DNA of 9,388 nt from JBCCMB01 sp039026555 (GCA_039026555.1 JBCCMB010000113.1:1-9388); one strand, 5' to 3'; shown: positions 1 through 6,899, counted from the stretch's first letter. Notes: a model not told the origin generated them from the letters alone. Program-made: numbers and translations.

Positions 1-1308
1 CCGCCCTCGGCGGCGAATTTTCGCGTGCAATGGCTGAATGAACGGATCCAGGCGGCGCAAATTGCGGCGCTCGCTTTGGAAGCGGCTCCGCAACGAAAAG
101 TGTCTGACGAATTGTCTTTAGACCTGCTGGAGCAGTCCCAATTGGTGGCCGTGGCGACGGGCGGCGACGGCATGCGCGAATTGCTGTTGGGGCCGTCCAT
201 GGCGATTGATGGGCCCATTGTGACTGTCGACTTACGCAATGAGGGCTTTATCGAGGGCTTGTCGCGCACCATGGCGCTTAGCGTCGCGCCGAAGGGCCGC
301 TTTTTGCGCATTATCGATCAGCCCGAAATGACGGATGACGTCTATATCGATGTGATCGTCCCGGAAGCGCCGCTAAAGCGCGATCTGATGATATATTGCC
401 GGAACATCCTATTGTTGTCGCTCCTCATTTCAGGCTTCGCCGGCGGGCTGGTCTATTTGGCGCTTTATCGATTGGTGGTGCGGCCCATGGCGCGCATTAC
501 ACGATCCGTAACGCAATTCGCCGCGTCGCCAGACCGTGTCGAGGCGTTCGAACCCTCTGGCCGCATAGACGAGATTGGCCGCGCGGAAACTGCATTGCGC
601 GAGATGCAATCGGCCGTTTCGGCGTCGTTCCGTCAGAAAAAGCGCCTGGCGGATTTGGGCGAGGCGGTGGCGAAGATCAATCATGACCTACGCAATTCAT
701 TGACGTCCGCACAGCTCGTCTCCGACACGTTGGCGCGATCTGAAGATCCGCGTGTGAAGCGCTCGGCGCCGCGACTTGAGCGCGCGATTGAACGCGCCAT
801 CGGCTTGACGGAAGCGACTTTACGCTATGGCAAAGCGGAACCGCCAGCGCCGACGCTCATAGCGGTCGGCGTCGCCGACGCGCTAGAAGAGGCTGCGGCT
901 GAAGGCTTGGCCGCGCATCCGCAAGCGGAATGGAGTTGCGACGCGCCGACAGATCTCAATGTCTTGGCCGATCCAGACCATATGCACCGCATTGTCGCGA
1001 ATTTGGTCCGCAATGCGGCGCAAGCCTTGGCGGAGCAGGATGGCCGAACGGCGCCCGGACGGATCTCCGCAAAAGCTTGGCGATCCGGCGATCAAATTAC
1101 GATCGATCTTGAAGACAATGGCCCCGGCGTGCCGCCGCACGTGCGCGACCGAATTTTCCAACCCTTTTCAGGATCCGCCTCGCGCGATGGATCTGGGCTA
1201 GGATTAGCCATCGCGCGGGAATTGGCGCGCGGGCTGAAGGGCGACCTTACTCTGCAAAAGAGCAATGAGGCGGGCGCCGTGTTTCGTTTGACGCTTCCCG
1301 CCGCATAG
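1..1308 (+). CDS. sensor histidine kinase, 5' end cut by window edge
   Basis: Membrane-bound two-component sensor kinase; the signal and partner regulator are unknown. The reading frame is open from base 1, so the true start and probably a first membrane helix lie upstream. A GTG at 25 is in frame but is unlikely to be the start. Counting from that GTG, residues 1-125 are a sensor segment that I infer to be periplasmic. About 127-150 is a hydrophobic helix, and 150-205 a HAMP-like linker with a conserved RPM motif. The dimerisation/phosphoacceptor box is INHDLRNSL, with the phospho-histidine at bases 682-684. The ATPase domain follows, with an N box (HRIVANLVRNAAQAL), a G1 box (DNGPGVP), an F box (IFQPF) and a G2 box (GSGLGLA), so all catalytic parts are present. 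It converges on serB, with 4 bases between the stops and no obvious terminator. No response regulator is in the window; one may lie upstream. Confidence 0.93.
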   Translation, partial: PPSAANFRVQWLNERIQAAQIAALALEAAPQRKVSDELSLDLLEQSQLVAVATGGDGMRELLLGPSMAIDGPIVTVDLRNEGFIEGLSRTMALSVAPKGRFLRIIDQPEMTDDVYIDVIVPEAPLKRDLMIYCRNILLLSLLISGFAGGLVYLALYRLVVRPMARITRSVTQFAASPDRVEAFEPSGRIDEIGRAETALREMQSAVSASFRQKKRLADLGEAVAKINHDLRNSLTSAQLVSDTLARSEDPRVKRSAPRLERAIERAIGLTEATLRYGKAEPPAPTLIAVGVADALEEAAAEGLAAHPQAEWSCDAPTDLNVLADPDHMHRIVANLVRNAAQALAEQDGRTAPGRISAKAWRSGDQITIDLEDNGPGVPPHVRDRIFQPFSGSASRDGSGLGLAIARELARGLKGDLTLQKSNEAGAVFRLTLPAA

Positions 1309-1312
1309 CAGG

Positions 1313-2197
1313 CTAGTCAAGGACAAATTCGTCCTCGTGATAGCCTTGATAGAAGAGGGCGGCTGTGAGGTCGACATGGTTGATCGACGCGTCGGCTTTG
1401 TCCGCAACCACCGGTTTCGCGCGATAGGCCACGCCAAGGCCCGCCGCCTCAATCATGGCTAGATCATTGGCGCCGTCGCCTATCGCTAGAGCGTCCGAAG
1501 GGTTAAGGCCGAGGGCGGCCGCTTCGGCGACAAGGGCGTCCAGCTTCGCTTCGCGTCCCAATATCGGTTGCAAGACCTCGCCCGTGAGCGCCGTCCCATC
1601 GTCAAGCAGCGTATTGGCGCGGTCGGTGTGAAATCCCGCCGCTTCAGCCACGCGGCCGGTGAAGAAGGTGAAGCCGCCAGACACCAAAACGCATCGCGCG
1701 CCGCCGGCCTTCATGGTGGAGACGAGCGTTTGCGCGCCTGCATTGAGCGATATTCGTAAGCGATAACAATCTTCTAGCGCTGAAAGCTCTAAGCCGCTGA
1801 GCATAGCGACCCGCTCGGTCAGCGCCCCCTCAAAATCTAGCTCGCCGCGCATGGCGCGTTCGGTAATGGCCGAGACTTCTGACTTTTTGCCCGCGAAATC
1901 CGCCAATTCGTCGAGGCATTCCTGGCCGATTATCGTGCTGTCCATGTCGCAAAGAAGGAGCCGTTTCTTGCGTTTGACGCTGTCCACAATGGCGAAATCG
2001 ACGGGCGCCGCTGATAAATGCGTCTTCAAATAGGGGTCTAGCTCCGCCCGCTTGGACGCGTCTATGTTGGCCTCGAAAGCGGACCAATCTCGCCCGCCCA
2101 GCGTCGTTGGATCGCCGACAACGCCAGGCGCGGCGCGGAGAAGGCCGGAAAGATCAGGTGTGTCGCCGCCGGCCCGGGCGATTGTGACGAGTTTCAT
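1313..2197 (-). CDS. serB: phosphoserine phosphatase SerB
   Basis: Cytosolic HAD-superfamily enzyme that removes phosphate from O-phosphoserine, the last step of serine synthesis. The 294 residues include all HAD motifs. Motif I is CDMDSTI, with nucleophile Asp84 and acid/base Asp86. Motif II is VSGG, with Ser173. Motif III is Lys218 in GREAK. Motif IV is GDGANDLAM, with Asp241 and Asp245 for magnesium. Residues 1 to about 75 form an N-terminal extension like the divergent ACT-like region of many SerB proteins, so the length is normal for the longer SerB form. The ATG is preceded on its own strand by an AAGAAG purine stretch (bases 2202-2207), a plausible ribosome site. It is divergent from miaA across 86 bases and convergent with the kinase gene. 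The assignment is firm from the motifs; substrate specificity is taken from the family. Confidence 0.96.
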   Translation of the reverse strand: MKLVTIARAGGDTPDLSGLLRAAPGVVGDPTTLGGRDWSAFEANIDASKRAELDPYLKTHLSAAPVDFAIVDSVKRKKRLLLCDMDSTIIGQECLDELADFAGKKSEVSAITERAMRGELDFEGALTERVAMLSGLELSALEDCYRLRISLNAGAQTLVSTMKAGGARCVLVSGGFTFFTGRVAEAAGFHTDRANTLLDDGTALTGEVLQPILGREAKLDALVAEAAALGLNPSDALAIGDGANDLAMIEAAGLGVAYRAKPVVADKADASINHVDLTAALFYQGYHEDEFVLD

Positions 2198-2283
2198 AGC
2201 GCTTCTTATTTGGTTTGCGTGTGGGCGTGGTGTGGACGAATGGATGACGTGCTTGTGTTAGTCGAGGCGAAGGGCGATCGGGC
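2198..2283. promoter_or_regulatory. divergent serB / miaA intergenic region
   Basis: These 86 bases separate the two divergent starts, so promoters for both genes are expected here or slightly inside the genes. I see no strong -35/-10 pair on either strand. A GTTAGTC stretch near 2258-2264 loosely resembles an alphaproteobacterial -10 for miaA, without a good partner. GAAGGG at 2269-2274 is the likely ribosome site of miaA, with 9 bases to its GTG. Confidence 0.45.
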
Positions 2284-3225
2284 GTGACGCGGCCAGCTAT
2301 CCTAATTCACGGGCCCACCGCAAGCGGCAAAACCGAGCTGTCCATTCAATTGGCGCAGGATCTTTGCGGCGAGATCGTCAATGCCGACGCGATGCAGGTC
2401 TATCGCGATCTGAGAATCATTACGGCGCGTCCGAGCGATGAGGATATGGCGCGCGCGCCGCATCATTTGTTCGGCGTTGTCGACGGCGCGATCCGTTATT
2501 CTACGGGTGAGTGGCGGCATGACGTTGCGGCGCGGATTCAGGACATTCAGCGGCGTGGCCGGGTGCCGATCGTGATCGGCGGCACAGGGCTTTATTTGTC
2601 GGCGCTGACGGAGGGTTTGTCCGACATGCCCGACATCCCAGATGACGCGCGGGGTGAGGCGTGGAAGCTGGTCGACGCGTCAACCGACGCGGCGCATGAC
2701 AAGCTGGCGCAGATCGACCCGTCGACGGCGCAGCGGCTAAAACCCGGCGACGGTCAAAGGATCGCCCGTGCGCTGGAAGTGTGGTTCGCCACTGGCCAAC
2801 CAATTTCCGCCTTTCAAACGCCCAAGCCGCCGGACCTACGCGCCGATGAATGGATCGGCGTGGCGCTGACGCCCAGGCGGTCCGACCTTTACCAGAGGAT
2901 CGATGCACGGTTCGAAGCGATGGTGGAGAGCGGCGCGCTGGAGGAGGTCCGGGCGCTCTATGAGCGCCGGCTCGATCCCAGCCTACCGATTATGAAGGCG
3001 CATGGCGTTCCGGGATTTCAGGCCTATTTTGATGGGTTGGCCAGCCTAGAAACGGCCATCTCTCGGGCGCAGCGCGACACGCGGCGATACGCCAAGCGCC
3101 AATTCACCTGGATCGCCAACCAATTCCCGCATTGGGCTCGTATTCCGTCCGAAGACCTAGAAACGCGCGTCGGGGTCGTCTCAGCCCTCTTTGCGGAGAT
3201 TGACGCCGCAATGATGAAGCGCTAG
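2284..3225 (+). CDS. miaA: tRNA dimethylallyltransferase MiaA
   Basis: Transfers the dimethylallyl group of dimethylallyl diphosphate to N6 of A37 in tRNAs that read codons beginning with U. It acts in the cytosol. The 313 residues are the usual length. Visible parts are the P-loop GPTASGKT (10-17), the NADAMQVY motif with catalytic-type Asp35, the ITARP stretch (46-50), GGTGLY (99-104) and the C-terminal RRYAKRQFTW stretch (267-276) that contacts tRNA in the family. The start is GTG at 2284, supported by GAAGGG nine bases upstream and by the P-loop lying about ten residues in, as in homologues. Its 3' end carries the proposed ilv promoter, whose -10 element overlaps the TAG stop. The gene therefore precedes the ilv operon but need not be co-transcribed with it. 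The MiaA call is secure. Confidence 0.96.
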   Translation: MTRPAILIHGPTASGKTELSIQLAQDLCGEIVNADAMQVYRDLRIITARPSDEDMARAPHHLFGVVDGAIRYSTGEWRHDVAARIQDIQRRGRVPIVIGGTGLYLSALTEGLSDMPDIPDDARGEAWKLVDASTDAAHDKLAQIDPSTAQRLKPGDGQRIARALEVWFATGQPISAFQTPKPPDLRADEWIGVALTPRRSDLYQRIDARFEAMVESGALEEVRALYERRLDPSLPIMKAHGVPGFQAYFDGLASLETAISRAQRDTRRYAKRQFTWIANQFPHWARIPSEDLETRVGVVSALFAEIDAAMMKR

Positions 3226-3228
3226 GTC
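3200..3228 (+). promoter_or_regulatory. predicted promoter of the ilv leader/operon
   Basis: TTGACGC at 3200-3206, a 14-base spacer, then GCTAGGTC at 3221-3228. From memory, the Caulobacter housekeeping promoter consensus is TTGACGS, N10-14, GCTANAWC. Here the -35 matches at all seven positions and the -10 at seven of eight. Transcription would begin near A3235, about ten bases before the leader-peptide ribosome site. The -10 includes the miaA stop codon. Predicted from sequence only. Confidence 0.65.
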
Positions 3229-3259
3229 CACCTGACGAGATTTTGGAAGAGTTTCACGA

Positions 3260-3316
3260 ATGACGCCCAACACCGCGATCTTCGTACTTGTTATCAGCCC
3301 GGCGTCCGCCGCTTAA
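3260..3316 (+). CDS. ilv operon leader peptide (attenuation sensor)
   Basis: An 18-codon reading frame, MTPNTAIFVLVISPASAA, ending in TAA at 3314-3316. It starts at ATG 3260, with a good ribosome site GGAAGAG at 3245-3251 and eight bases between. Codons 7-12 read Ile-Phe-Val-Leu-Val-Ile (3278-3295), so five of six are the amino acids made by the downstream operon. GTA and CTT, used here for Val and Leu, look uncommon in the GC-rich neighbouring genes, which would favour pausing. The run ends two bases before the first strand of the RNA switch (3298-3309), where a stalled ribosome would cover that strand. The peptide itself probably has no job; its translation is the sensor. Attenuation of this kind is established for enteric ilv operons and, as I recall, for Caulobacter ilvBN. 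Confidence 0.88.
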   Translation: MTPNTAIFVLVISPASAA

Positions 3317-3335
3317 AGCGCGCGCGGATGTCGGG
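3298..3335 (+). promoter_or_regulatory. attenuator stem 1:2 (anti-antiterminator)
   Basis: Bases 3298-3309 can pair with 3324-3335 over 12 consecutive pairs, ten Watson-Crick and two G-U. The loop holds the leader stop codon and a small CGCT/AGCG inner stem. A ribosome finishing the leader peptide would let this stem form once released. One stalled on the Ile/Val/Leu codons would block the 5' strand and free the 3' strand. Pairing was checked base by base; no folding energy was computed. Confidence 0.8.
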
Positions 3336-3359
3336 TACATTGTTAAGGGCTCCCATGTC
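3327..3359 (+). promoter_or_regulatory. candidate antiterminator stem 2:3
   Basis: Bases 3327-3335 (GATGTCGGG) can pair with 3352-3359 (CCCATGTC): eight pairs, two of them G-U, with C3332 bulged. The left strand is shared with stem 1:2. The right strand takes the top of the terminator stem and its loop, so the structure excludes both others, as an antiterminator should. It is the weakest of the three stems and the least certain. Confidence 0.55.
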
Positions 3360-3377
3360 GGGGCCCTTTTTTATTTT
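3345..3377 (+). terminator. intrinsic terminator of the ilv attenuator
   Basis: AAGGGCTCC (3345-3353) pairs with GGGGCCCTT (3360-3368) over nine pairs with one G-T wobble, around a six-base loop. It runs into six T residues (3367-3372), then ATTTT. This is a textbook Rho-independent terminator. It lies between the leader peptide and ilvB on the coding strand, so it would end transcription before the operon unless the antiterminator forms. Confidence 0.9.
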
Positions 3378-3409
3378 CTGCGACCAACAAACACCCCAGG
3401 GAGGCTGAC

Positions 3410-5179
3410 ATGGACGGCGCAACGAAGACGGAAACCTCAACGACCCTTACGGGCGCTGAAATCGTCCTTCGCGCTCTTGTCGATCAGGGCGTCGATACGG
3501 TCTTCGGCTATCCCGGCGGCGCGGTGCTGCCAATCTATGACGCCATCCATAGTCAGAATGCGGTGAAGCATTATTTGGTGCGCCACGAACAGGGTGCCGG
3601 CCATATGGCGGAAGGCTATGCGCGGTCCACTGGAAAATGCGGCGTGGTGTTGGTGACGTCCGGACCGGGCGCGACGAACGCCGTCACGCCCATCGCCGAC
3701 GCGATGATGGATTCCATCCCGCTGGTCGTGATCACGGGACAAGTTCCCACGCACCTGATCGGCTCGGACGCCTTCCAGGAATGCGACACGGTCGGCGTCA
3801 CGCGCGCCTGCTGCAAGCACAATTATCTGGTGAAAGACGTAAACGATCTTGCGCGCGTGATGCATGAGGCGTTTGTGGTGGCGACCACCGGTCGTCCAGG
3901 CCCCGTGGTGGTCGATATTCCCAAGGATGTGCAATTCGCCAGCGGCGTTTATGTCGGCCCGAAAGACATTACCCACCGCACTTATCATCCGCGCATTCAG
4001 CCAAAATCCCGCCGCATCGAGCAGGCCGTGGAATTGATGGCGCGCGCCCAGCGACCGATTTTTTATACGGGCGGCGGCGTTATCAATGCGGGGCCCGGCG
4101 CGAGCGAAAGCCTGCGCGCTTTGGCGAAGGCCACCGGCTTTCCGGTGACGACGACATTGATGGGTCTGGGCGCATTCCCCGGCACGTCGGACCAATTTCT
4201 CGGCATGTTGGGCATGCATGGCAGTTTTGAAGCGAACAACGCCATGCATGATTGCGATTTGATGATCTGTGTCGGCGCGCGCTTTGACGATCGCGTGACC
4301 GGGCGGCTGGATGCGTTTTCCCCGCAATCGAAGAAGATCCATATCGATATCGATCCGTCTTCGATCAACAAGAATGTCTCGGTCGACGTGCCGATCGTGT
4401 CGGATTGCGCTGCAGCGCTTGAAGCCCTGCTGGACGCCTGGAATGCCCGGAAGGGCCGCAAACCGTCGCTGAAAGCCTGGTGGTCGCAGATCGAAGATTG
4501 GCGCGCGCGCGACAGTTTCGGCTATCCGGCGTCGGACAAAGTCATCAAGCCGCAATACGCGATCGAGCGTCTGTACGAACTGACCAAAGATCGTGAGACC
4601 TACATCACCACCGAGGTGGGCCAGCACCAAATGTGGGCGGCCCAGCATTACAAGTTCGACGCGCCCAATCGTTGGATGACGTCCGGCGGCTTGGGAACGA
4701 TGGGCTATGGCCTGCCGGCGGCGATCGGCGTGCAGGTCGCACATCCCGACGCTCTGGTGATCGACATTGCGGGTGAAGCCAGCGTGCAAATGTGCATGCA
4801 GGAGATGTCCACCGCGGTTCAATATGGTCTGCCGGTGAAGACCTTCATTTTGAACAATGAATGGATGGGCATGATGCGCCAATGGCAGCAATTGCTGCAC
4901 GGGGAGCGCTATTCGCAATCCTATTCCGAGGCCCTGCCGGATTTTGTGAAATTGGCCGACGCTTATGGCGGGAAGGGGATACGTTGCGACAATCCTGCAG
5001 ACCTGGACGCGGCGATTGAAGAGATGTTGGCCTTTGATGGCCCCGTCCTGTTCGATTGCTTGGTGGAGAAGGCGGAAAACTGTTTCCCCATGATCCCCTC
5101 AGGCGCCGCGCACAACGACATGATCTTAGGCGACATTACCGGTGATGAAATCGATGACGCCGGCAAAGTGTTGGTGTAA
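3410..5179 (+). CDS. ilvB: acetohydroxy acid synthase, catalytic subunit
   Basis: Thiamine-diphosphate enzyme that condenses pyruvate with pyruvate or 2-oxobutyrate, the first common step of branched-chain amino acid synthesis; cytosolic, working with IlvN. The 589 residues are normal length. The N-terminal ThDP domain has GYPGGAVLPIYDA (33-45), the catalytic glutamate Glu60 in RHEQGAGHMAEGYAR, and TSGPGATN (83-90). The middle domain (about 200-350) includes RFDDRVTG. The C-terminal ThDP-binding motif is AGEASVQM (454-461), followed by LNNEWMG (481-487) and RQWQ (490-493). Glu456 sits where the classic GDG motif has Asp, the magnesium ligand. The ATG has the strong ribosome site AGGGAGG (3398-3404). 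It is first in the operon, behind the attenuator, with ilvN 12 bases downstream. The symbol could equally be ilvI or ilvG by local convention. Confidence 0.97.
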   Translation: MDGATKTETSTTLTGAEIVLRALVDQGVDTVFGYPGGAVLPIYDAIHSQNAVKHYLVRHEQGAGHMAEGYARSTGKCGVVLVTSGPGATNAVTPIADAMMDSIPLVVITGQVPTHLIGSDAFQECDTVGVTRACCKHNYLVKDVNDLARVMHEAFVVATTGRPGPVVVDIPKDVQFASGVYVGPKDITHRTYHPRIQPKSRRIEQAVELMARAQRPIFYTGGGVINAGPGASESLRALAKATGFPVTTTLMGLGAFPGTSDQFLGMLGMHGSFEANNAMHDCDLMICVGARFDDRVTGRLDAFSPQSKKIHIDIDPSSINKNVSVDVPIVSDCAAALEALLDAWNARKGRKPSLKAWWSQIEDWRARDSFGYPASDKVIKPQYAIERLYELTKDRETYITTEVGQHQMWAAQHYKFDAPNRWMTSGGLGTMGYGLPAAIGVQVAHPDALVIDIAGEASVQMCMQEMSTAVQYGLPVKTFILNNEWMGMMRQWQQLLHGERYSQSYSEALPDFVKLADAYGGKGIRCDNPADLDAAIEEMLAFDGPVLFDCLVEKAENCFPMIPSGAAHNDMILGDITGDEIDDAGKVLV

Positions 5180-5191
5180 GGGGCGCAGGCT

Positions 5192-5761
5192 ATGACGATA
5201 GACGACCTTCACGCCGACGATCAGCCGGCCTCCGCTTACGATATGCACCATGACGATGCGCCCGAAGAACGGCGCACTTTGGCGTGCATTGTCGACAATG
5301 AGCCGGGCGTTTTGGCCCGCGTGGTGGGCCTGTTCTCGGCGCGCGGATTTAACATTGAAAGCCTCACCGTCGCGGAGGTGGACGAGGGCGCGCACCAATC
5401 GCGCATCACCATCGTCACCGTCGCGACGCCGGACGTTTTGGTGCAGATCGAAGCGCAATTGCTGCGCTTGGTGCCCGTCGCCAAAGTCATCGACATCACC
5501 AATTCCCTATCCGGCATTGAGCGCGAGCTGGCGCTGGTGAAAGTGCGCTGCACCGGCGACAAGCGCGTCGAAGCGTTGCGCATGAACGATATTTTCCGCG
5601 GCAGCGTCATCGACACCACGTCGGAGAGCTTCGTCTTCGAGCTCACCGGAGCCTCGGAAAAGATCAATCAGTTTATCGAGCTGATGAAGCCGCTCGGCTT
5701 GGTCGAAGTTTCCCGCACCGGCGTCCTCTCCCTCCAACGCGGCTCGGAGCCCGGGGCTTAG
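5192..5761 (+). CDS. ilvN: acetohydroxy acid synthase, regulatory subunit
   Basis: Small subunit that stimulates IlvB and gives it feedback inhibition by valine. The protein is 189 residues. An ACT domain spans about 28-103 (RTLACIVDNEPGVLARVVGLF, then RGFNIESLTV). Asn36 and Gly39 in DNEPG match positions whose change causes valine resistance in E. coli IlvH. The C-terminal domain starts near ERELALVKV (110-118). Residues 1-27 are an extra acidic and His-rich segment before the ACT domain. Methionine 18 (base 5243) is an alternative start, but the AAGGGG at 5178-5183, overlapping the ilvB stop, favours 5192. The 12-base spacing from ilvB indicates co-transcription and matched synthesis. It could be named ilvH. 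Confidence 0.96.
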   Translation: MTIDDLHADDQPASAYDMHHDDAPEERRTLACIVDNEPGVLARVVGLFSARGFNIESLTVAEVDEGAHQSRITIVTVATPDVLVQIEAQLLRLVPVAKVIDITNSLSGIERELALVKVRCTGDKRVEALRMNDIFRGSVIDTTSESFVFELTGASEKINQFIELMKPLGLVEVSRTGVLSLQRGSEPGA

Positions 5762-5796
5762 GCGTCTATAAAAATATTCAAGAATTCAACGTTTAA

Positions 5797-5801
5797 CGGA
5801 G
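5797..5801 (+). promoter_or_regulatory. ribosome site that sets the ilvC start
   Basis: CGGAG, eight bases before ATG 5810. A GTG at 5801 is in frame and would add three residues, but it overlaps this site itself, so it cannot use it. The ATG start also gives the standard KARI N-terminus MKVYY. The 48-base spacer before ilvC is unusually AT-rich around 5766-5785 and contains the short inverted repeat ATTC-AA-GAAT. I see no clear promoter there. Confidence 0.8.
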
Positions 5802-5809
5802 TGCCCACC

Positions 5810-6829
5810 ATGAAAGTCTATTACGAAAACGACGCCGATCTGGCGTTGATTCAGTCCAAGAAGGTCGCCGTCATCGGCTATGGCTCGCAAGGCCATGCGC
5901 ATGTGCTGAATATGCGCGAAAGCGGCGTTGAGAATTTGGTGGTGGGCCTTCAGGACAGCTCCTCCTCCAAACCGAAAGCCGAAGCGGAAGGCCTAAAAGT
6001 GATGACGCCGGCCGAGGCCACGAAATGGGCCGATGTGGTGATGATCCTGGTGCCGGACGAAAAACAAGCCGTGCTCTACGCCAATGAGATCGAGCCGCAC
6101 GTCACCAAGGGCATGCATTTGATGTTCGGCCATGGCTTCAACATTCACTACAACCTCATCCGTCCGCCGGCGGATGTGGATGTGTCGCTCAGCGCGCCCA
6201 AGGGGCCGGGACACACCCTGCGCGACCAATATCAAAAGGGCTTCGGCCTGCCGGGCCTCGTCGCCATTCACCAGGACGCAACCGGCACGGCCCAGGCGGT
6301 GGCGCTGTCTTACTCCAAAGCCATCGGCAATACGCGCGCCGGCGTGATCGAGACCTCTTTCCGGGAAGAAACCGAAACCGACCTCTTCGGCGAGCAAGCC
6401 GTGCTCTGCGGCGGCGTCGTCGAGCTGATCAAGGCCGGCTATGAAACCCTGGTCGAGGCTGGATATGCCCCTGAAATGGCGTATTTCGAATGCCTGCACG
6501 AGGTGAAGCTGATCGTCGACCTCATCTATGAGGGCGGCATCGCGAACATGAATTATTCCATCTCCAACACAGCCGAATATGGCGAATACGTCACCGGTCC
6601 GCGCATTGTGAATTCCGAAACCAAAGCCGAGATGAAGAAGGTGCTGGACGACATCCAGTCCGGCAAATTCGCGCGCGATTGGGTGCTGGAAAACCAAGCC
6701 GGCGCGCCCAGCTTCGCCGCCATGCGCGCCCGCATGAACGACCACGACATCGAAGACGTCGGCGAAAAACTCCGCGGCATGATGCAATGGTCCAAATCCA
6801 ACCAGCTGGTCGACCGCGCCCGCAATTAG
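5810..6829 (+). CDS. ilvC: ketol-acid reductoisomerase
   Basis: Converts 2-acetolactate or 2-aceto-2-hydroxybutyrate to the dihydroxy acids by alkyl migration and NAD(P)H reduction, using magnesium; it acts directly after IlvB/IlvN. The 339 residues match the short class I form. The Rossmann domain carries GYGSQGHAH (23-31). The cofactor phosphate loop is GLQDSSSSKPKAE (46-58); position 48 is Gln, where NADPH-using members commonly have Arg, while serines follow at 50-53. Catalytic and metal residues of the knotted C-terminal domain are visible: His108 in GHGFNIHY, Lys131, Asp191 and Glu195 in DLFGEQ, Glu227 and Glu231 in ECLHE, and Ser252. It is the last gene of the ilvBNC unit, followed by a GC-rich inverted repeat. 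Cofactor preference cannot be decided from sequence alone. Confidence 0.97.
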   Translation: MKVYYENDADLALIQSKKVAVIGYGSQGHAHVLNMRESGVENLVVGLQDSSSSKPKAEAEGLKVMTPAEATKWADVVMILVPDEKQAVLYANEIEPHVTKGMHLMFGHGFNIHYNLIRPPADVDVSLSAPKGPGHTLRDQYQKGFGLPGLVAIHQDATGTAQAVALSYSKAIGNTRAGVIETSFREETETDLFGEQAVLCGGVVELIKAGYETLVEAGYAPEMAYFECLHEVKLIVDLIYEGGIANMNYSISNTAEYGEYVTGPRIVNSETKAEMKKVLDDIQSGKFARDWVLENQAGAPSFAAMRARMNDHDIEDVGEKLRGMMQWSKSNQLVDRARN

Positions 6830-6899
6830 CGCTTAAGCTCTAAGCCCGCGCGCCCTCACGCGCGCGGCGCTCTGCGGGGGGCTTAAGAGGGTTGGGGAT
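6830..6899 (+). repeat. nested inverted repeat after ilvC, possible terminator
   Basis: An inner stem pairs CCGCGCG (6846-6852) with CGCGCGG (6861-6867). An outer arm pairs CTCTAAGCC (6838-6846) with GGCTTAAGAG (6880-6889), with one bulged T; the two compete only for C6846. CTTAAG occurs at both ends. No T run follows, so it is not a standard intrinsic terminator. It may stabilise the 3' end of the ilv mRNA or work with Rho. The right end also provides AAGAGGG for the next gene. Confidence 0.6.
6885..6891 (+). promoter_or_regulatory. ribosome site supporting a TTG start
   Basis: AAGAGGG, with eight bases to TTG 6900. No ATG or GTG is in frame close by that would give the same full N-terminus. 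The site lies inside the right arm of the inverted repeat, so folding of that arm could hide it. Confidence 0.5.

Noticed and set aside
3229..3409. T-box or metabolite riboswitch upstream of ilvB
   Set aside because: No T-box sequence or riboswitch core was seen. A translated leader with Ile/Val/Leu codons plus alternative stems accounts for the whole region.
3288..3566. 92-codon plus-strand frame spanning the attenuator and the start of ilvB
   Set aside because: It would translate through the terminator hairpin and overlaps ilvB out of frame. The leader peptide at 3260-3316 explains this region better.
3437..4918. 493-codon open frame on the minus strand inside ilvB
   Set aside because: It is fully antisense to a clear ilvB with intact motifs. 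The product is a His/Arg/Ala-rich low-complexity string with no domain, as expected from the mirror of GC-rich codons.
5801..5809. GTG as the ilvC start
   Set aside because: The GTG overlaps the ribosome site CGGAG that serves ATG 5810, and the family N-terminus begins at MKVYY.
5993..6787. 264-codon open frame on the minus strand inside ilvC
   Set aside because: Antisense shadow of a conserved gene; no ribosome site and no recognisable protein features.
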